The notes under the pieces were generated by a model. It did not search any database. It was not told the DNA's origin and worked only from the letters and a program-made list of their open reading frames with translations. Shown piece after piece: positions 26,494 to 35,320 of a DNA stretch of 64,000 bases. Numbering within the stretch: position 1 is the stretch's first letter; each line of letters opens with the position of its first letter. Origin of the DNA: Burkholderia sp. L27(2015). Lineage in GTDB: Bacteria > Pseudomonadota > Gammaproteobacteria > Burkholderiales > Burkholderiaceae. Made by a program: the position numbers and the translations under genes. Location of the stretch: the NCBI RefSeq assembly GCF_009765705.1, contig NZ_LMUX01000016.1:1034045-1098044 (forward strand), in the 5' to 3' direction.

Positions 26494-28272
26494 TCAGTGC
26501 AACAGTAACGAAGACGCCTCGGAATCCCGGTCCGACATCACACAATTACGACCGGCCAGTTTCGCGCGGTAGAGGAGTTTGTCGGCGCGCAATAAAAGCG
26601 TGTCCATGGTTGCGGATTTGTCTTGGGTGGCAACGGCGATACCGATACTCACCGTCATTGAGAAACCCGTGTTTTCGAACGGTATCGTCATCGACTCGAT
26701 GCGCTGGCGCATTCGATTTGCCGCATCGATGGCGGTTTGTGGATCGCCGGCGAGCGATAGCACGGCAAATTCTTCGCCACCGATGCGCGCGACGATATCG
26801 GGCGCGCTCCAGCTATCGGCGCACACACGGGCAATCATTTGAAGCGCGCGGTCCCCGGCGGCATGTCCATAAGTATCGTTGATCTGCTTGAATCGATCGA
26901 TATCGAAAATAGCGAGTACCGGCGTTCGTGTGTCGCCCGCCGCTTGCTCCATTAATGCGCAGGCTTTTCTTTCGAACGCGCCTCGATTAAGCAGGCGCGT
27001 CAGGAAATCCGTGTCTACCGTGCGCTCCAATTCCCGGATCAACTCATCGCGTTCATGCTGCAGTCGCGTTCTTGCGATGCTGTTTTCCTTGAGGACCTCG
27101 ATTGCACTGAACAGGCGCCGAACCTCCGGTTGAAAACCGCGCTGCGGGACTTGCGTCGCCAGTTCTCCGTCGGCAATCGCTTTGATGACATCCGTCGCGT
27201 CGATGAGTGGTTGCACAAAACGTCGTCGGAACATTTCTGCCGCGACGAAAATCACGAGCAGGATCAATAAGGTGGTGACGGCGGTTTCCACAAATAACGA
27301 CAAAGCGTGGTCGCGGTGCCCGGTCACTTCCCGATCGGCAATGCCCAATACTTGCTCGCGAAACACCGAAATCGGGGACAGCATCGGAACGTAGACGGTG
27401 GCCAGTTGAGCCGGTGAGAGATTTGCGCCGCCCGGTCGGGTGGAGGCTCGACGAACGTCTTGAATGTATTGCCGACCCCGGCCAAAGTAGTCCGTGTCGA
27501 GGTTGTGGAACGCTTGGCTATTGAGCGAGGTGTTGTTGTCCACCCTCGCGAAGATCAATGCGCGCAATTCGTCGATACGGCCGCCCGTGCGCTCGAGTCT
27601 GAAGATTTCCTCTTCGTTCATCGGGCGATTGGCGCTCAATGCTGCGGTAAATACGGAGCCGAGCTGACCCGCCTGCTCGCGGAGGTCCGCGCTTAGCCTG
27701 GCCACGAGCAGGCAATTGAGCGAGGCGGGATCGCCTTCCACGACGGTGGCCGCGCTTGCATTGACGACCGGCGTGAAGGTCGGAATAACGTCGATCATCT
27801 GAATCACGGCGCCCGAGATCGAATGGTGATCTCGCTGTGGCTTGGGCATCTGCAACAAGCGATCGACGTCGTTGCGGGCAACCGTCAATTGATCGCGAAG
27901 TTTCTCGATAGTGCGTTCGGCGCCCGAACAGTCGCCGCAATCAGGGGCCTTCAACACGTTGAGCAGATCTTCGACGCTGCGGTCGCTATCGCGGCGAGCT
28001 TGGGATAAGCGCGCGGCCCAAGCGATGGCCGTTGCCGGGTCCGCACCCAGTGAACTGTTGGTCGGGCCACGCTCCGCGGATACTTTTTCCATCGCGGACA
28101 GGCCGATACGAAACCGCTGGAACGCCTTGACCGCAGCCTCGGCAGATGAGTACGCGTGCCACTCCTGCTGTAGCTTACCGGCCGCAAGGAACCCTATCGG
28201 CAAGAGAAAGCACAGTGCGATCAGATTGAGGCGCTGACCGAACGACATCGGGCGATAAGGCGTCTTACGCAT
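26494..28272 (-). CDS. Membrane-bound diguanylate cyclase (GGDEF)
   Basis: A 592-residue sensor cyclase making c-di-GMP. The N-terminal TM (about 14-35) and a second TM (about 325-347) enclose a periplasmic domain of about 290 residues containing a Cys pair in APDCGDCSGA. HAMP follows (about 348-400), a short coiled coil, then the GGDEF domain with metal block FDIDRFKQINDTYGHAAGD and active-site loop ARIGGEEFAVL (the allowed GGEEF variant), so it should be active. An RxxD I-site is not evident before it. ATG 28272 is preferred over TTG 28317; neither has a strong ribosome site. No EAL partner nearby. Confidence 0.9.
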   Translation of the reverse strand: MRKTPYRPMSFGQRLNLIALCFLLPIGFLAAGKLQQEWHAYSSAEAAVKAFQRFRIGLSAMEKVSAERGPTNSSLGADPATAIAWAARLSQARRDSDRSVEDLLNVLKAPDCGDCSGAERTIEKLRDQLTVARNDVDRLLQMPKPQRDHHSISGAVIQMIDVIPTFTPVVNASAATVVEGDPASLNCLLVARLSADLREQAGQLGSVFTAALSANRPMNEEEIFRLERTGGRIDELRALIFARVDNNTSLNSQAFHNLDTDYFGRGRQYIQDVRRASTRPGGANLSPAQLATVYVPMLSPISVFREQVLGIADREVTGHRDHALSLFVETAVTTLLILLVIFVAAEMFRRRFVQPLIDATDVIKAIADGELATQVPQRGFQPEVRRLFSAIEVLKENSIARTRLQHERDELIRELERTVDTDFLTRLLNRGAFERKACALMEQAAGDTRTPVLAIFDIDRFKQINDTYGHAAGDRALQMIARVCADSWSAPDIVARIGGEEFAVLSLAGDPQTAIDAANRMRQRIESMTIPFENTGFSMTVSIGIAVATQDKSATMDTLLLRADKLLYRAKLAGRNCVMSDRDSEASSLLLH

Positions 28273-28588
28273 TGGAGTCTGGATTGGAGCTACGGTGCCA
28301 TGCGTTTGCCCGAGCAATGGACGGTTACAGCACTTTTCGCTTCGTTGGCTGGGTCAAATAACGTGTCTAGAGCCGCACTGTACGCGAAAGTGCCGGGGAG
28401 AGGGGCGGCGAAGGCGCGCGCGCTCGTTGAACGTCGGATCGATAGTAACTAGACGATGCCGTCACAATCGCGAAACGTTTTCGGTAATCGCCATATTTTT
28501 CTCGGCAAGGGCATTATCGGCGAGAATTTTATCTCGATGCCACTGTCCACGGAAATAGTTGGTTTTTGTCATGTGTTAGCGTTATCAG
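28273..28588. other. Intergenic region, divergent promoters
   Basis: About 316 bases between the diguanylate cyclase (minus) and the methyltransferase-like gene (plus). Short frames here have no family character. Nothing recognisable beyond the expected promoters. Confidence 0.4.
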
Positions 28589-29266
28589 ATGAACATCCTA
28601 AAGATGAAAACGCTCGTTGGACTTCTATTGCTGCTTCTGTTCATCGCAGTGCTGCTGTTTATTCCTGCGTGGACGCTGGACTACTGGCAAGCATGGACGT
28701 TTTTGGTCGCCTATTTCGCGGCGTCTTTGGCGATTTCTCTCTATCTGATGAGCGCGGATCCTAAGCTTCTGCAGCGGCGGATGAGCGGAGGTCCGTTTGC
28801 GGAGAAGGAAGCGGCTCAACAGATCATTATGGTTTGCACGTCCCTGGGGTTTATTGGCCTTATCGTCGTTCCGGCCTTGGATCACCACTTTAGATGGTCT
28901 CACGTGCCGGTGTGCGCGGTGTTGGCGGGGCACGTGTTGATACTGCTTGGCTGGCTTGCGATCTTTTTCGTGTTCAAAGCCAATACGTTTGCCTCAGCCA
29001 CCATTGAACTGGCCTCGGACCACAAAGTGATATCCACCGGCCCGTATGCGTTGGTGCGGCATCCGATGTATGCCGGCGCATTGCCGCTGTTGCTTGGCAT
29101 GCCGATTGCGCTCGGTTCTTGGTGGGGTGTGCTTGCCATGGTTGTCATCATGCCCGCGTTGATATGGCGCATCCTCGACGAGGAAAGATTCCTGGCGAAG
29201 AATCTGCCGGGTTATGTGGAGTACCAGAGGAAAGTGCGGTATCGCCTGATGCCGCGGGTTTGGTAG
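28589..29266 (+). CDS. Isoprenylcysteine carboxyl methyltransferase (ICMT)-like membrane protein
   Basis: A 225-residue integral membrane protein with five to six hydrophobic segments and the C-terminal ICMT/PEMT-type signature STGPYALVRHPMYAGALP, then DEERFLAKNLPGYVEYQRKVRYRLMPRVW. The block binds S-adenosylmethionine in characterised relatives. Bacterial substrates are mostly unknown (lipids or small isoprenoids). It is a single gene, start ATG 28589, without a strong Shine-Dalgarno. Confidence 0.85.
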   Translation: MNILKMKTLVGLLLLLLFIAVLLFIPAWTLDYWQAWTFLVAYFAASLAISLYLMSADPKLLQRRMSGGPFAEKEAAQQIIMVCTSLGFIGLIVVPALDHHFRWSHVPVCAVLAGHVLILLGWLAIFFVFKANTFASATIELASDHKVISTGPYALVRHPMYAGALPLLLGMPIALGSWWGVLAMVVIMPALIWRILDEERFLAKNLPGYVEYQRKVRYRLMPRVW

Positions 29267-29615
29267 TAGGTCGCTAGTTCGAACGTTTTCTAAGCCCCTT
29301 CAGTAGAGTCATTTCTCCCGCGTTGATCGCACTAGCCCGCTCAGCGATGGCGGGCGATTGACTGACCACGTGCGGATTCGTCGCGTACGAGTCTGCCACG
29401 GCTCGCGTCGACAAATACCACGCCTTGATATCGGTTGGATATAGGAGAAATCTCGAATATTTCATCTCTAAAAAAATATATCGTTTTACTAAATAAATGA
29501 TGAATTGATAGTAAAAACACGTTTAACCTTCCACTCCGATGACGATACGTGCGATGACGATGTCGCGTGAAAAGGGTGGATCGACCGAGGCTGGTGTGAT
29601 CACCCAACCAAGCCC
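29267..29615. other. AT-rich intergenic region holding the module A leader
   Basis: About 350 bases. From 29416 to 29537 it carries the leader shared with module B (listed separately). The rest has no gene; frames of 60 to 90 codons on the minus strand show no conserved protein character. Confidence 0.5.
29416..29537 (+). repeat. Shared leader repeat, copy A (upstream of DUF3304 module A)
   Basis: About 122 bases alignable by eye with 44881-45001. It begins TACCACGCC and ends CCTTCCACTCC. The AT-rich core at 29470-29490 differs from copy B (44934-44954) at one position of 21. It is AT-rich against a GC-rich genome and stands directly before a DUF3304 gene in both places, which suggests a promoter or leader carried with the module. 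Confidence 0.75.
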
Positions 29616-30119
29616 ATGAACATGAGAAGACTGACTATCCGGTTGTCGCTACTACCTTTGATGTTGCTTGCCGCAGGGTGCGATGTCTTTTCGTCTGAGC
29701 CGACCTATGGCGGGCTAAGCATCGAAGGGTTCAATTACACGCTATATAACTTGAGTCGATTTGTTGTTTATGACAAGTACGGCAATACGGCGAGTGGTGG
29801 TGGTGATCTGATGCCTGGATCAGGGCAAGGCAGTCTAAGTTGCTGCTACATGTTGAAGGGGGCGGATTTCACCGTGAAATGGGATGTCTATGACGTAGAC
29901 GACGCGCTCAAGAATCTCTACGCACCTATAAAAATGATTCATAAACTGCTCGTCAATCCAAAATTTGACGAGCATCCGGCCGTTCAGAAGATCTTTAGCG
30001 AAACGAAGGATAGACCGGGTGCATTCGGCGCGGCGATGGACGCGCTTTCGGCGCCGCTAGTTGAGCAACTGAAGAGCAATAAATTTGAACACGTCAAGAT
30101 AGAAGCGACGCATGGCTGA
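29616..30119 (+). CDS. DUF3304 lipoprotein, probable type VI immunity protein (module A)
   Basis: A 167-residue lipoprotein: signal peptide with lipobox LLAAGC (Cys at about 22), so it is anchored in the periplasm. The DUF3304-like core has an aromatic strand (GFNYTLYNLSRFVVYDKYG), LSCCYMLKGADFTVKW with a double Cys, and a C-terminal helix region. The two DUF3304 genes at 45.2-46.1 kb share the C-C/G-C...TVKW block. In Burkholderia, DUF3304 genes sit beside DUF2235 lipase-like T6SS effectors and are taken as immunity proteins. Here its stop overlaps the start of such an effector, which is now a pseudogene. Start ATG 29616; a second Met two codons later (29622) is possible. Confidence 0.75.
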   Translation: MNMRRLTIRLSLLPLMLLAAGCDVFSSEPTYGGLSIEGFNYTLYNLSRFVVYDKYGNTASGGGDLMPGSGQGSLSCCYMLKGADFTVKWDVYDVDDALKNLYAPIKMIHKLLVNPKFDEHPAVQKIFSETKDRPGAFGAAMDALSAPLVEQLKSNKFEHVKIEATHG

Positions 30120-30779
30120 ACCGATTCAACTCGATCCCGCCGACCGGACACGCGCGGACATGCCTGATGCAATGTTCAAGAGCCACACGCCTTACAAACG
30201 CGATGAGTGCATCCCGTGCGGCGTGGTTCTTCGGATAGGGTTCTTCTTCGATGGATTTGGGCGCAATCGCGATCACGACGATCCGTCTACGTCACGCTAT
30301 TCCAACATCTGCCGCTTATGGGAAGCCCACCGAGATAATCATGATCGCCGCCGCTTACAGATGCCGAACCAGCTCTGGTAGACTCGGCGCAGCGGATACA
30401 CAGCTCGGACGCGGTGATGTTTCCGCTTGGCCTTGGTTCTAGCGCCGACTTGGTGGAGGAGACGGCAATGAGCCCCGAACAGATAGCGCTTGTGGAAGCC
30501 TGGAAAGACGGCTTGAGTGGCCGCAATCCGCTGCCGCCGAAGGTCATGGCGTTCTTTGACCTGCTGGTGCACGACACGATGCTGACGAGCTGGCACGACC
30601 ACATCCTTGCGTCACCTCTGTATTTCCGGGTCCGGGCAACCGACACTTTTGGTGAGACGGATTTCAAGGAGGAAGCGAAAGAGCATACGGACGACACGCG
30701 TTATAAGGCGCTGGTGGATCGAATGTCGAAAATAGGCGACGCTCGTGCTGGAACCGGTCTGGAAAGTAATCCCCAGTAG
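30112..30779 (+). pseudogene. DUF2235/T6SS lipase-like effector, collapsed by internal deletion
   Basis: The 5' part (30112 to about 30340) encodes the conserved effector start, VVLRIGFFFDGFGRNRDHDD then YSNICRLWEAHRDN, homologous to the intact effector at 46290. The frame then breaks. A second frame, open from 30345, encodes PLTDAEPALVDSAQ, MFPLGLG, EAWKDG and FFDLLVHDTMLTSWHDH, which resembles the C-terminal part of the same family (intact copy: FSRYVHNSFLVSGEYRW). About 400 or more middle codons, with the whole catalytic region, are missing and the two pieces are out of frame, so this is a deletion-with-frameshift pseudogene. The start overlaps the DUF3304 stop by eight bases, as expected for an effector/immunity operon. 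Confidence 0.8.
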
Positions 30780-31062
30780 CAATGTCGACTGCGGGGTAAT
30801 TTAGTAGCGTAATCAAACTTGCATTTTTCACCGCGCCGGCAGGACATGAGTCCGATGCCGGCAACGTTAGCTCTACAGCGAACGTCCTCCCCCCCCGCCT
30901 CGCAACACCCTAATTCGGTCCTAACTCTCGCATATCAACATTCACCCGTGCCTCACGCAAAACCGCTGACGGAAAGCCCGGCAAGGCCCACCCGAAAAGC
31001 GTCTCAAGCGAAGCATAGATGCCGAATCGGTCAATGGCATCGCGAACCGGAGGGTGTAGATC

Positions 31063-31206
31063 ATGGACGATAGAACCGCAAAAATCATCGAGCCCGAAGA
31101 CGTCGCCTCGGACTTGCCTACAGATTTTGGCGCACGTGAAGATCAAACGGCTAACTACAACGAAGTCCTTCCGTATCTATGGTTGGCGATGGCCGCGAGT
31201 TACTGA
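31063..31206 (+). CDS. Small ORF (47 aa), uncharacterised
   Basis: An ATG at 31063 has a good ribosome site (GGAGGG, 31049-31054) with eight-base spacing and an in-frame stop just before it, so it is an independent frame. The product is acidic at the start (MDDRTAKIIEPEDVASDL) and ends in a hydrophobic tail (VLPYLWLAMAASY). It follows the collapsed effector and could be a remnant or small accessory of module A. No family recognised; coding status is a guess from the ribosome site and composition. Confidence 0.35.
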   Translation: MDDRTAKIIEPEDVASDLPTDFGAREDQTANYNEVLPYLWLAMAASY

Positions 31207-31315
31207 GCCATTTTTCCACCACGTGCTGCCCGGGCTTTAGCCGCATTTAACGTCGCTATCGCGGCGATCAGACCGAACACAAAACCAAAAAGAATTTCAC
31301 CAGGACAGGGAGAAT

Positions 31316-31588
31316 ATGATGAATCAACGTCAAATGGGTAAGGTGGCCGTAGTCGCTATGGTGCTTTCGTTGATCTCGGGATGTGCCGTGGCCGACGACG
31401 CGTATTTCGTCGATCGGCATCCCAACATCGCGGCGGCGGACTTCAACGCAGAACAGGCGATCGAAAGAATGCGCGCCGCCCAAAGAGCCAACAATTACGA
31501 CATGGGCGGACATGCTGGACGCGCTATCGGTCTGCTGGAGCAGGCGCGTTACGAGATGGCTGCCGCAGCGCAAGATGCGACGCGTTGA
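31316..31588 (+). CDS. Small lipoprotein, function unknown
   Basis: A 90-residue exported lipoprotein: signal peptide with lipobox LISGC (Cys at about 23), then AEQAIERMRAAQRANNYDMGGHAGRAIGLLEQARYEMAAAAQDAT, a helical region rich in Ala/Glu/Arg likely to form a coiled coil or TPR-like hairpin. Good ribosome site CAGGGAGAA before ATG 31316. The response-regulator start lies 177 bases downstream on the same strand, so co-transcription is possible. Confidence 0.65.
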   Translation: MMNQRQMGKVAVVAMVLSLISGCAVADDAYFVDRHPNIAAADFNAEQAIERMRAAQRANNYDMGGHAGRAIGLLEQARYEMAAAAQDATR

Positions 31589-31764
31589 TAGCCGATGCTT
31601 GGCCGGCCAGCCGCGTCCACCCCGAGCCAACTGTTATGATATCTGCCACGCAGCGGGAGATCGCCACCGAGTGCCGATCTCCCGCCCTCGCGCCGTGGCA
31701 GGACGACGAGATCGTTTCAATCCGACCTGAGCACCGCGCCCAAAATCTGGAACGGCTCACGACC

Positions 31765-32454
31765 ATGCGCATCCTCATCGTTGAAGACGACCTCGATATC
31801 GGTAAGAATCTATTGCGCGCGCTGAAGGACGTCGGCTTCAGCGTCGACTGGCTACGCGATGGCGCGGCCGCCAAGACAGCGATTTCAACGGGCTCCTATT
31901 CGGTCGTTTTGCTCGATCTGGGCTTGCCCGGCGCCGACGGCATCGACGTGCTGACATCGATTCGCAGTGAGGGCTGCACAACACCCGTGCTCATCCTCAC
32001 AGCACGCGACGATATCGACACTCGCGTCAAAGGGCTCGATATCGGTGCCGACGATTACCTCGTCAAACCGTTCAACGCCCCCGAGTTGCTTGCGCGAATC
32101 CGCGCCGTGATGCGCCGTCATGCCGGTGCCGCCGTCTCGTTGTTGGGCGATGAAACCCTAAGCCTGAATCTCAGCACGCGCGAGTTGACGTTCCAGGGGC
32201 ACGCAGAGCCGTTATCCGCCCGGGAATTCGATCTTATGGCAGCCTTGCTGGAAAGGCCCGGCTCCATCCTCTCGCGCACGCAACTCGAAGACCGCATCTA
32301 TGGTTGGGGCGCGGAAGTTGAGAGCAATGCGGTCGCGGTACTCATCCATTGTGTCCGGAAGAAATTCGGTCACGACGTGATCCGCAACGTTCGAGGGCTA
32401 GGATGGGCGGCGGAATTGACGGCCAAGCCGCGCGCCGCGCGAGCTTCTTCCTAG
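31765..32454 (+). CDS. OmpR/PhoB-family response regulator
   Basis: A 229-residue regulator. Receiver with acidic pair in RILIVEDDLDIG, phospho-Asp in VLLDLGLPGADG and Lys in DYLVKPFNAPELLARI; C-terminal winged helix about 130-220 (LSAREFDLMAALLERPG, RTQLEDRIYGW, ALIHCVRKKFG-like). The pattern is closest to the QseB/PmrA group. ATG 31765 starts the conserved receiver; the frame is open to 31381 but that stretch overlaps the small lipoprotein and has no family content. Its stop overlaps that of the convergent histidine kinase by four bases, so the presumed pair is tail to tail rather than in an operon. Confidence 0.92.
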   Translation: MRILIVEDDLDIGKNLLRALKDVGFSVDWLRDGAAAKTAISTGSYSVVLLDLGLPGADGIDVLTSIRSEGCTTPVLILTARDDIDTRVKGLDIGADDYLVKPFNAPELLARIRAVMRRHAGAAVSLLGDETLSLNLSTRELTFQGHAEPLSAREFDLMAALLERPGSILSRTQLEDRIYGWGAEVESNAVAVLIHCVRKKFGHDVIRNVRGLGWAAELTAKPRAARASS

Positions 32455-33809
32455 GAAACTGCCGGCGGCACGCCGAGCGGGAAAATCGCAGTCGCGACTA
32501 TGCCCGAGTGGCCGTCCTTCCGGTTGACCACACGGATCTCCCCACCGTAACGGTTCGCAATGGCCTTGACGATGGACAAACCCAAGCCGCTGCCTTCGAT
32601 GTTCGAATTCGCGCGAAAGAAGCGGTCAAAAATACGCGGCAACAGCGCCTCGGGAATGCCGGGGCCGTTATCGACCACCTCGATCCCCACGGTCTGCGCC
32701 TGCACCCAGATTCGCAAATCTATCGTTCCGCCATCCTGGGTATAACGCACGGCGTTACCCACCAGGTTTTTAACGACGATGCGCACATCCGCCTCGATGG
32801 CGTGCACTTTTGCATCGGCGACTTCATTGGCGCCGATGTCGATGTTGCGCGCAGTTGCAATCGGAAGAACCTCGGAAACGACGTCCGTCATCACCTGGGG
32901 CACGTCAACCCAAGCGAGCTCCGACGACAGCAGTTGCGCGTCCGCGCGCGCAAGCCGCAGCAACTGCACGAGCAGCGCGCAGTTACGCTCGATGCCGCGC
33001 TGCAACTCCCGGAAGCGCTCCTGATTACTGGGGGCGATGTCTTGCTGCAAGTTGTCCGCTTGCAACTGGAGTGCGGTCAAAGGCGTGCGTAACTCATGCG
33101 CCGCATCGGAAATGAATTTCCTTTCCGTTTCTATGGAATCGACGAGCCGTTCGATCATGCCGTTGAACGAGCTGACGAAGGGCTGCAGTTCGATTGCCAG
33201 CCCGGCCGCGGGCAACGGCGTCAGACGCGCAGGGTCGATGGCTTGCACGGTATCCCCCAGCTCGTTGAGCTCCCGGAACGTACGCCGCACCACGATGACG
33301 ATAGCGAGCCACACGGCCGGTATCAGCACCAGAATGGGCAAGAGGGCGCTGATGACGCTTTCGCCCGCCAAGCGCTGGCGAACCGACTGCAACTGGGCGA
33401 CCTGGACGACCTTGCCGGCAGACGGCAGCGTATAGAGTCGCCAGCGCTGATCGTTGACGATCGGGTTGGTGAAACCGGGAGCGGCATTTCGGTCGAACAG
33501 CACGGTCGGCTCTGTGGAGCGCGTCGGAAGCGCGTCGTCCCCCTTCCATATCAAGATCACGAGATCCTGCGCATTTTGTGATCCGCGCGTGGGGTTTCGC
33601 GGAATGGCGTCGCCGTATACGTCGCGCACCCGGCTCGCCACTTGGCTCAATCGAGCATCCAGCAGCGCGTCCACGCCTCGTTGCGCCAGGTGATAAGAGC
33701 TCGCGCCCTGCAGGACGGCGAACAGGCTGATCAGCAGGCCTAGCGTCACGATCAGTCGCGCGCTCAGCGATCTGACCTTGAAATGAGGTCGGAAAAAAGC
33801 GGAATCCAT
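32451..33809 (-). CDS. QseC/TctE-like membrane sensor histidine kinase
   Basis: A 452-residue kinase: TM1 (about 15-37), a periplasmic two-component sensor domain (about 38-160), TM2 (about 162-183), HAMP, HisKA with phospho-His in FISDAAHELRTPLTALQLQ, and HATPase_c with VVDNGPGIPEALLPRIFDRFFR and GSGLGLSIVKAI. The ATG at 33809 is preferred to TTG 33821. It converges on the OmpR-type gene and is the likely partner by family (QseC with QseB), but the opposite orientation means independent transcription and possible antisense overlap at the 3' ends. The signal is unknown. Confidence 0.92.
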   Translation of the reverse strand: MDSAFFRPHFKVRSLSARLIVTLGLLISLFAVLQGASSYHLAQRGVDALLDARLSQVASRVRDVYGDAIPRNPTRGSQNAQDLVILIWKGDDALPTRSTEPTVLFDRNAAPGFTNPIVNDQRWRLYTLPSAGKVVQVAQLQSVRQRLAGESVISALLPILVLIPAVWLAIVIVVRRTFRELNELGDTVQAIDPARLTPLPAAGLAIELQPFVSSFNGMIERLVDSIETERKFISDAAHELRTPLTALQLQADNLQQDIAPSNQERFRELQRGIERNCALLVQLLRLARADAQLLSSELAWVDVPQVMTDVVSEVLPIATARNIDIGANEVADAKVHAIEADVRIVVKNLVGNAVRYTQDGGTIDLRIWVQAQTVGIEVVDNGPGIPEALLPRIFDRFFRANSNIEGSGLGLSIVKAIANRYGGEIRVVNRKDGHSGIVATAIFPLGVPPAVS

Positions 33810-34185
33810 CGGTGCCGTCAATCCCCAATAAACGCGCTGATGCGTCGCGCATGGAATAGTCGTTGTCGAGCGCGAGCGGTCCGATCGGCGAAGGTCGGTT
33901 CGGGCTGATTCTAGCGGCTGTTGCGTCTTGCCGCAACGCTATTGCGCTGCGCACAAATGCCACTCGAGGCCCGTCACCGCTAATTCTCCACTCACTATCG
34001 CGGGGCAGAATGGCCTTAATCCGTGAGAGGTACTGTTTTCCTGGCGTTGTACCGGTAACTGAGCGCCAACTGAACGTGCCGGGCAGGAAAATTCTCAAGC
34101 CGAACTGGCGGATCGTTGCCACCTTGGGTTACATAGTGCCGCGGTGCGTCAGCCGATAGGCTGGCCGAGCGGCGGGGAGAAGATA
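33810..34185. other. Intergenic region between kinase and Tyr-rich protein genes
   Basis: About 376 bases with divergent flanking genes. No protein-like frame. A short inverted repeat (GTTGCG and CGCAAC around 33920-33936) is present without a T-run. GGGGAGA at 34174-34180 is the ribosome site of the next gene. Confidence 0.4.
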
Positions 34186-34464
34186 ATGAAAAAGATCGTT
34201 CCGTTCATGTTCGCAGCCGCGCTGGGTCTTGGCGTGGTCACTTCAGCGCAGGCCCACGTATTTGTCGGTGTTGGGTTCGGCGGACCTGTCTATCCGGCTT
34301 ATGTACCGCCGCCGGTCTATGTGCCGCCGCCGCCGGTATATTACGCACCGCCGCCCGTGTATCGGGCGCCCGTGGTCGTCGGATATTACGGGCGTCCCTA
34401 CTATCCGCACTACTACGGTTGGCATGGTGGGTATGGATACGGTTATGGATATTGGGGCCGTTGA
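34186..34464 (+). CDS. Secreted Pro/Tyr/Gly-rich low-complexity protein
   Basis: A 92-residue protein with a clear signal peptide (KKIVPFMFAAALGLGVVTSAQA, cleaved after residue 23 or so), then repeated VYxPPP units and a YGYGYGYW end. Such proteins are common in Burkholderiales; they may be cell-envelope or matrix components, but no function is established. Start ATG 34186 with ribosome site GGGGAGA. A compositionally similar lipoprotein lies on the other strand at 35321-35719. Confidence 0.75.
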   Translation: MKKIVPFMFAAALGLGVVTSAQAHVFVGVGFGGPVYPAYVPPPVYVPPPPVYYAPPPVYRAPVVVGYYGRPYYPHYYGWHGGYGYGYGYWGR

Positions 34465-34635
34465 TCGGCCGACCGGTGGGGCGAACAGGGTTGCTCGACC
34501 GACTGGCCCGTTCCGATCGCCCGCAATTGTATCTGTCGAGGTTACGCCAGCGCGTGCAAAATGGATGCTCGATTAAGAAGGGGGCCCCAGCTCTGTCGGA
34601 TGTGGATGAGCCGGCTCCCCAACGAGATATTCCAA

Positions 34636-35289
34636 ATGACAGCAAGCGCCTTGTTTTCCGCAAACGTTCTACTCGCGTACTCCGCCTATTTCGTCGGCAC
34701 CGCCAGTCCGGGGCCGAGTAATCTGGCCATCATGGGGATCGCCATGAACGCGGGAAGAAGGGCGGCGTTGGTATTTGCCTTGGGTGTGATATCGGGCTCG
34801 TTCTTCTGGGCGCTGCTGGCGTCGTTGGGCTTGTCGGCAGTGCTCGCCACCTATTCGCAACTGGTTGTCGCGATCAAGATCGGTGGCGGACTTTACCTGC
34901 TCTGGCTGGCGTTCAAATCCGCCCGAGCGGCCTTTTCGGCCGACACAGTCGTGCGCCCGGCTAGTGCCATCAAGCAGGAGTCTGGGCGGCAGCTCTACCT
35001 TCGCGGGCTGCTGCTGCACCTGACCAATCCCAAGGCGATTCTCGTGTGGTTATCGATCGTGTCCATCGCCGTCCCGGTGCGAGGGGGTGCCTCGCAAACA
35101 GGATGGGTGGTTGCCGGTTGCATGTGCTTGGGCGTTCTTGTATTTGGAAGCTATGCGATCTTGTTTTCTACTGCGTCGGCACGCCGGATATACGCCGCCA
35201 TTCGACGGTGGTTGGAGGGGTCTCTGGCCATCGTATTCGGTGTGGCGGGGTTCGAGCTCTTGACCTCGCGCATAGCGCTATCGCGGTAG
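34636..35289 (+). CDS. LysE/RhtB-family amino acid exporter
   Basis: A 217-residue inner-membrane exporter with about six hydrophobic segments. The family signature near the N-terminus is SPGPSNLAIMGIAMNAGRRAA, with later HLTNPKAILVWLSI. Substrates in the family are amino acids such as homoserine, threonine and lysine. ATG 34636 (MTASALFS) is chosen because the frame upstream (to 34561) has no family character. The 3' end converges on the Gly/Tyr-rich lipoprotein gene, 31 bases away. Confidence 0.9.
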   Translation: MTASALFSANVLLAYSAYFVGTASPGPSNLAIMGIAMNAGRRAALVFALGVISGSFFWALLASLGLSAVLATYSQLVVAIKIGGGLYLLWLAFKSARAAFSADTVVRPASAIKQESGRQLYLRGLLLHLTNPKAILVWLSIVSIAVPVRGGASQTGWVVAGCMCLGVLVFGSYAILFSTASARRIYAAIRRWLEGSLAIVFGVAGFELLTSRIALSR

Positions 35290-35320
35290 GCGGGCAGGGC
35301 AGTCGGGCGGGAGAAATTCG

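Noticed and set aside
30910..31146. A 78-codon minus-strand frame after the collapsed effector
   Set aside because: It has some protein-like residues but no ribosome site or family; the opposite-strand small ORF at 31063 has better support.
33918..33938. Inverted repeat between the kinase and the Tyr-rich gene, as a terminator or operator
   Set aside because: Six-base stems with no T-run and no nearby matching site; likely chance in a GC-rich region.
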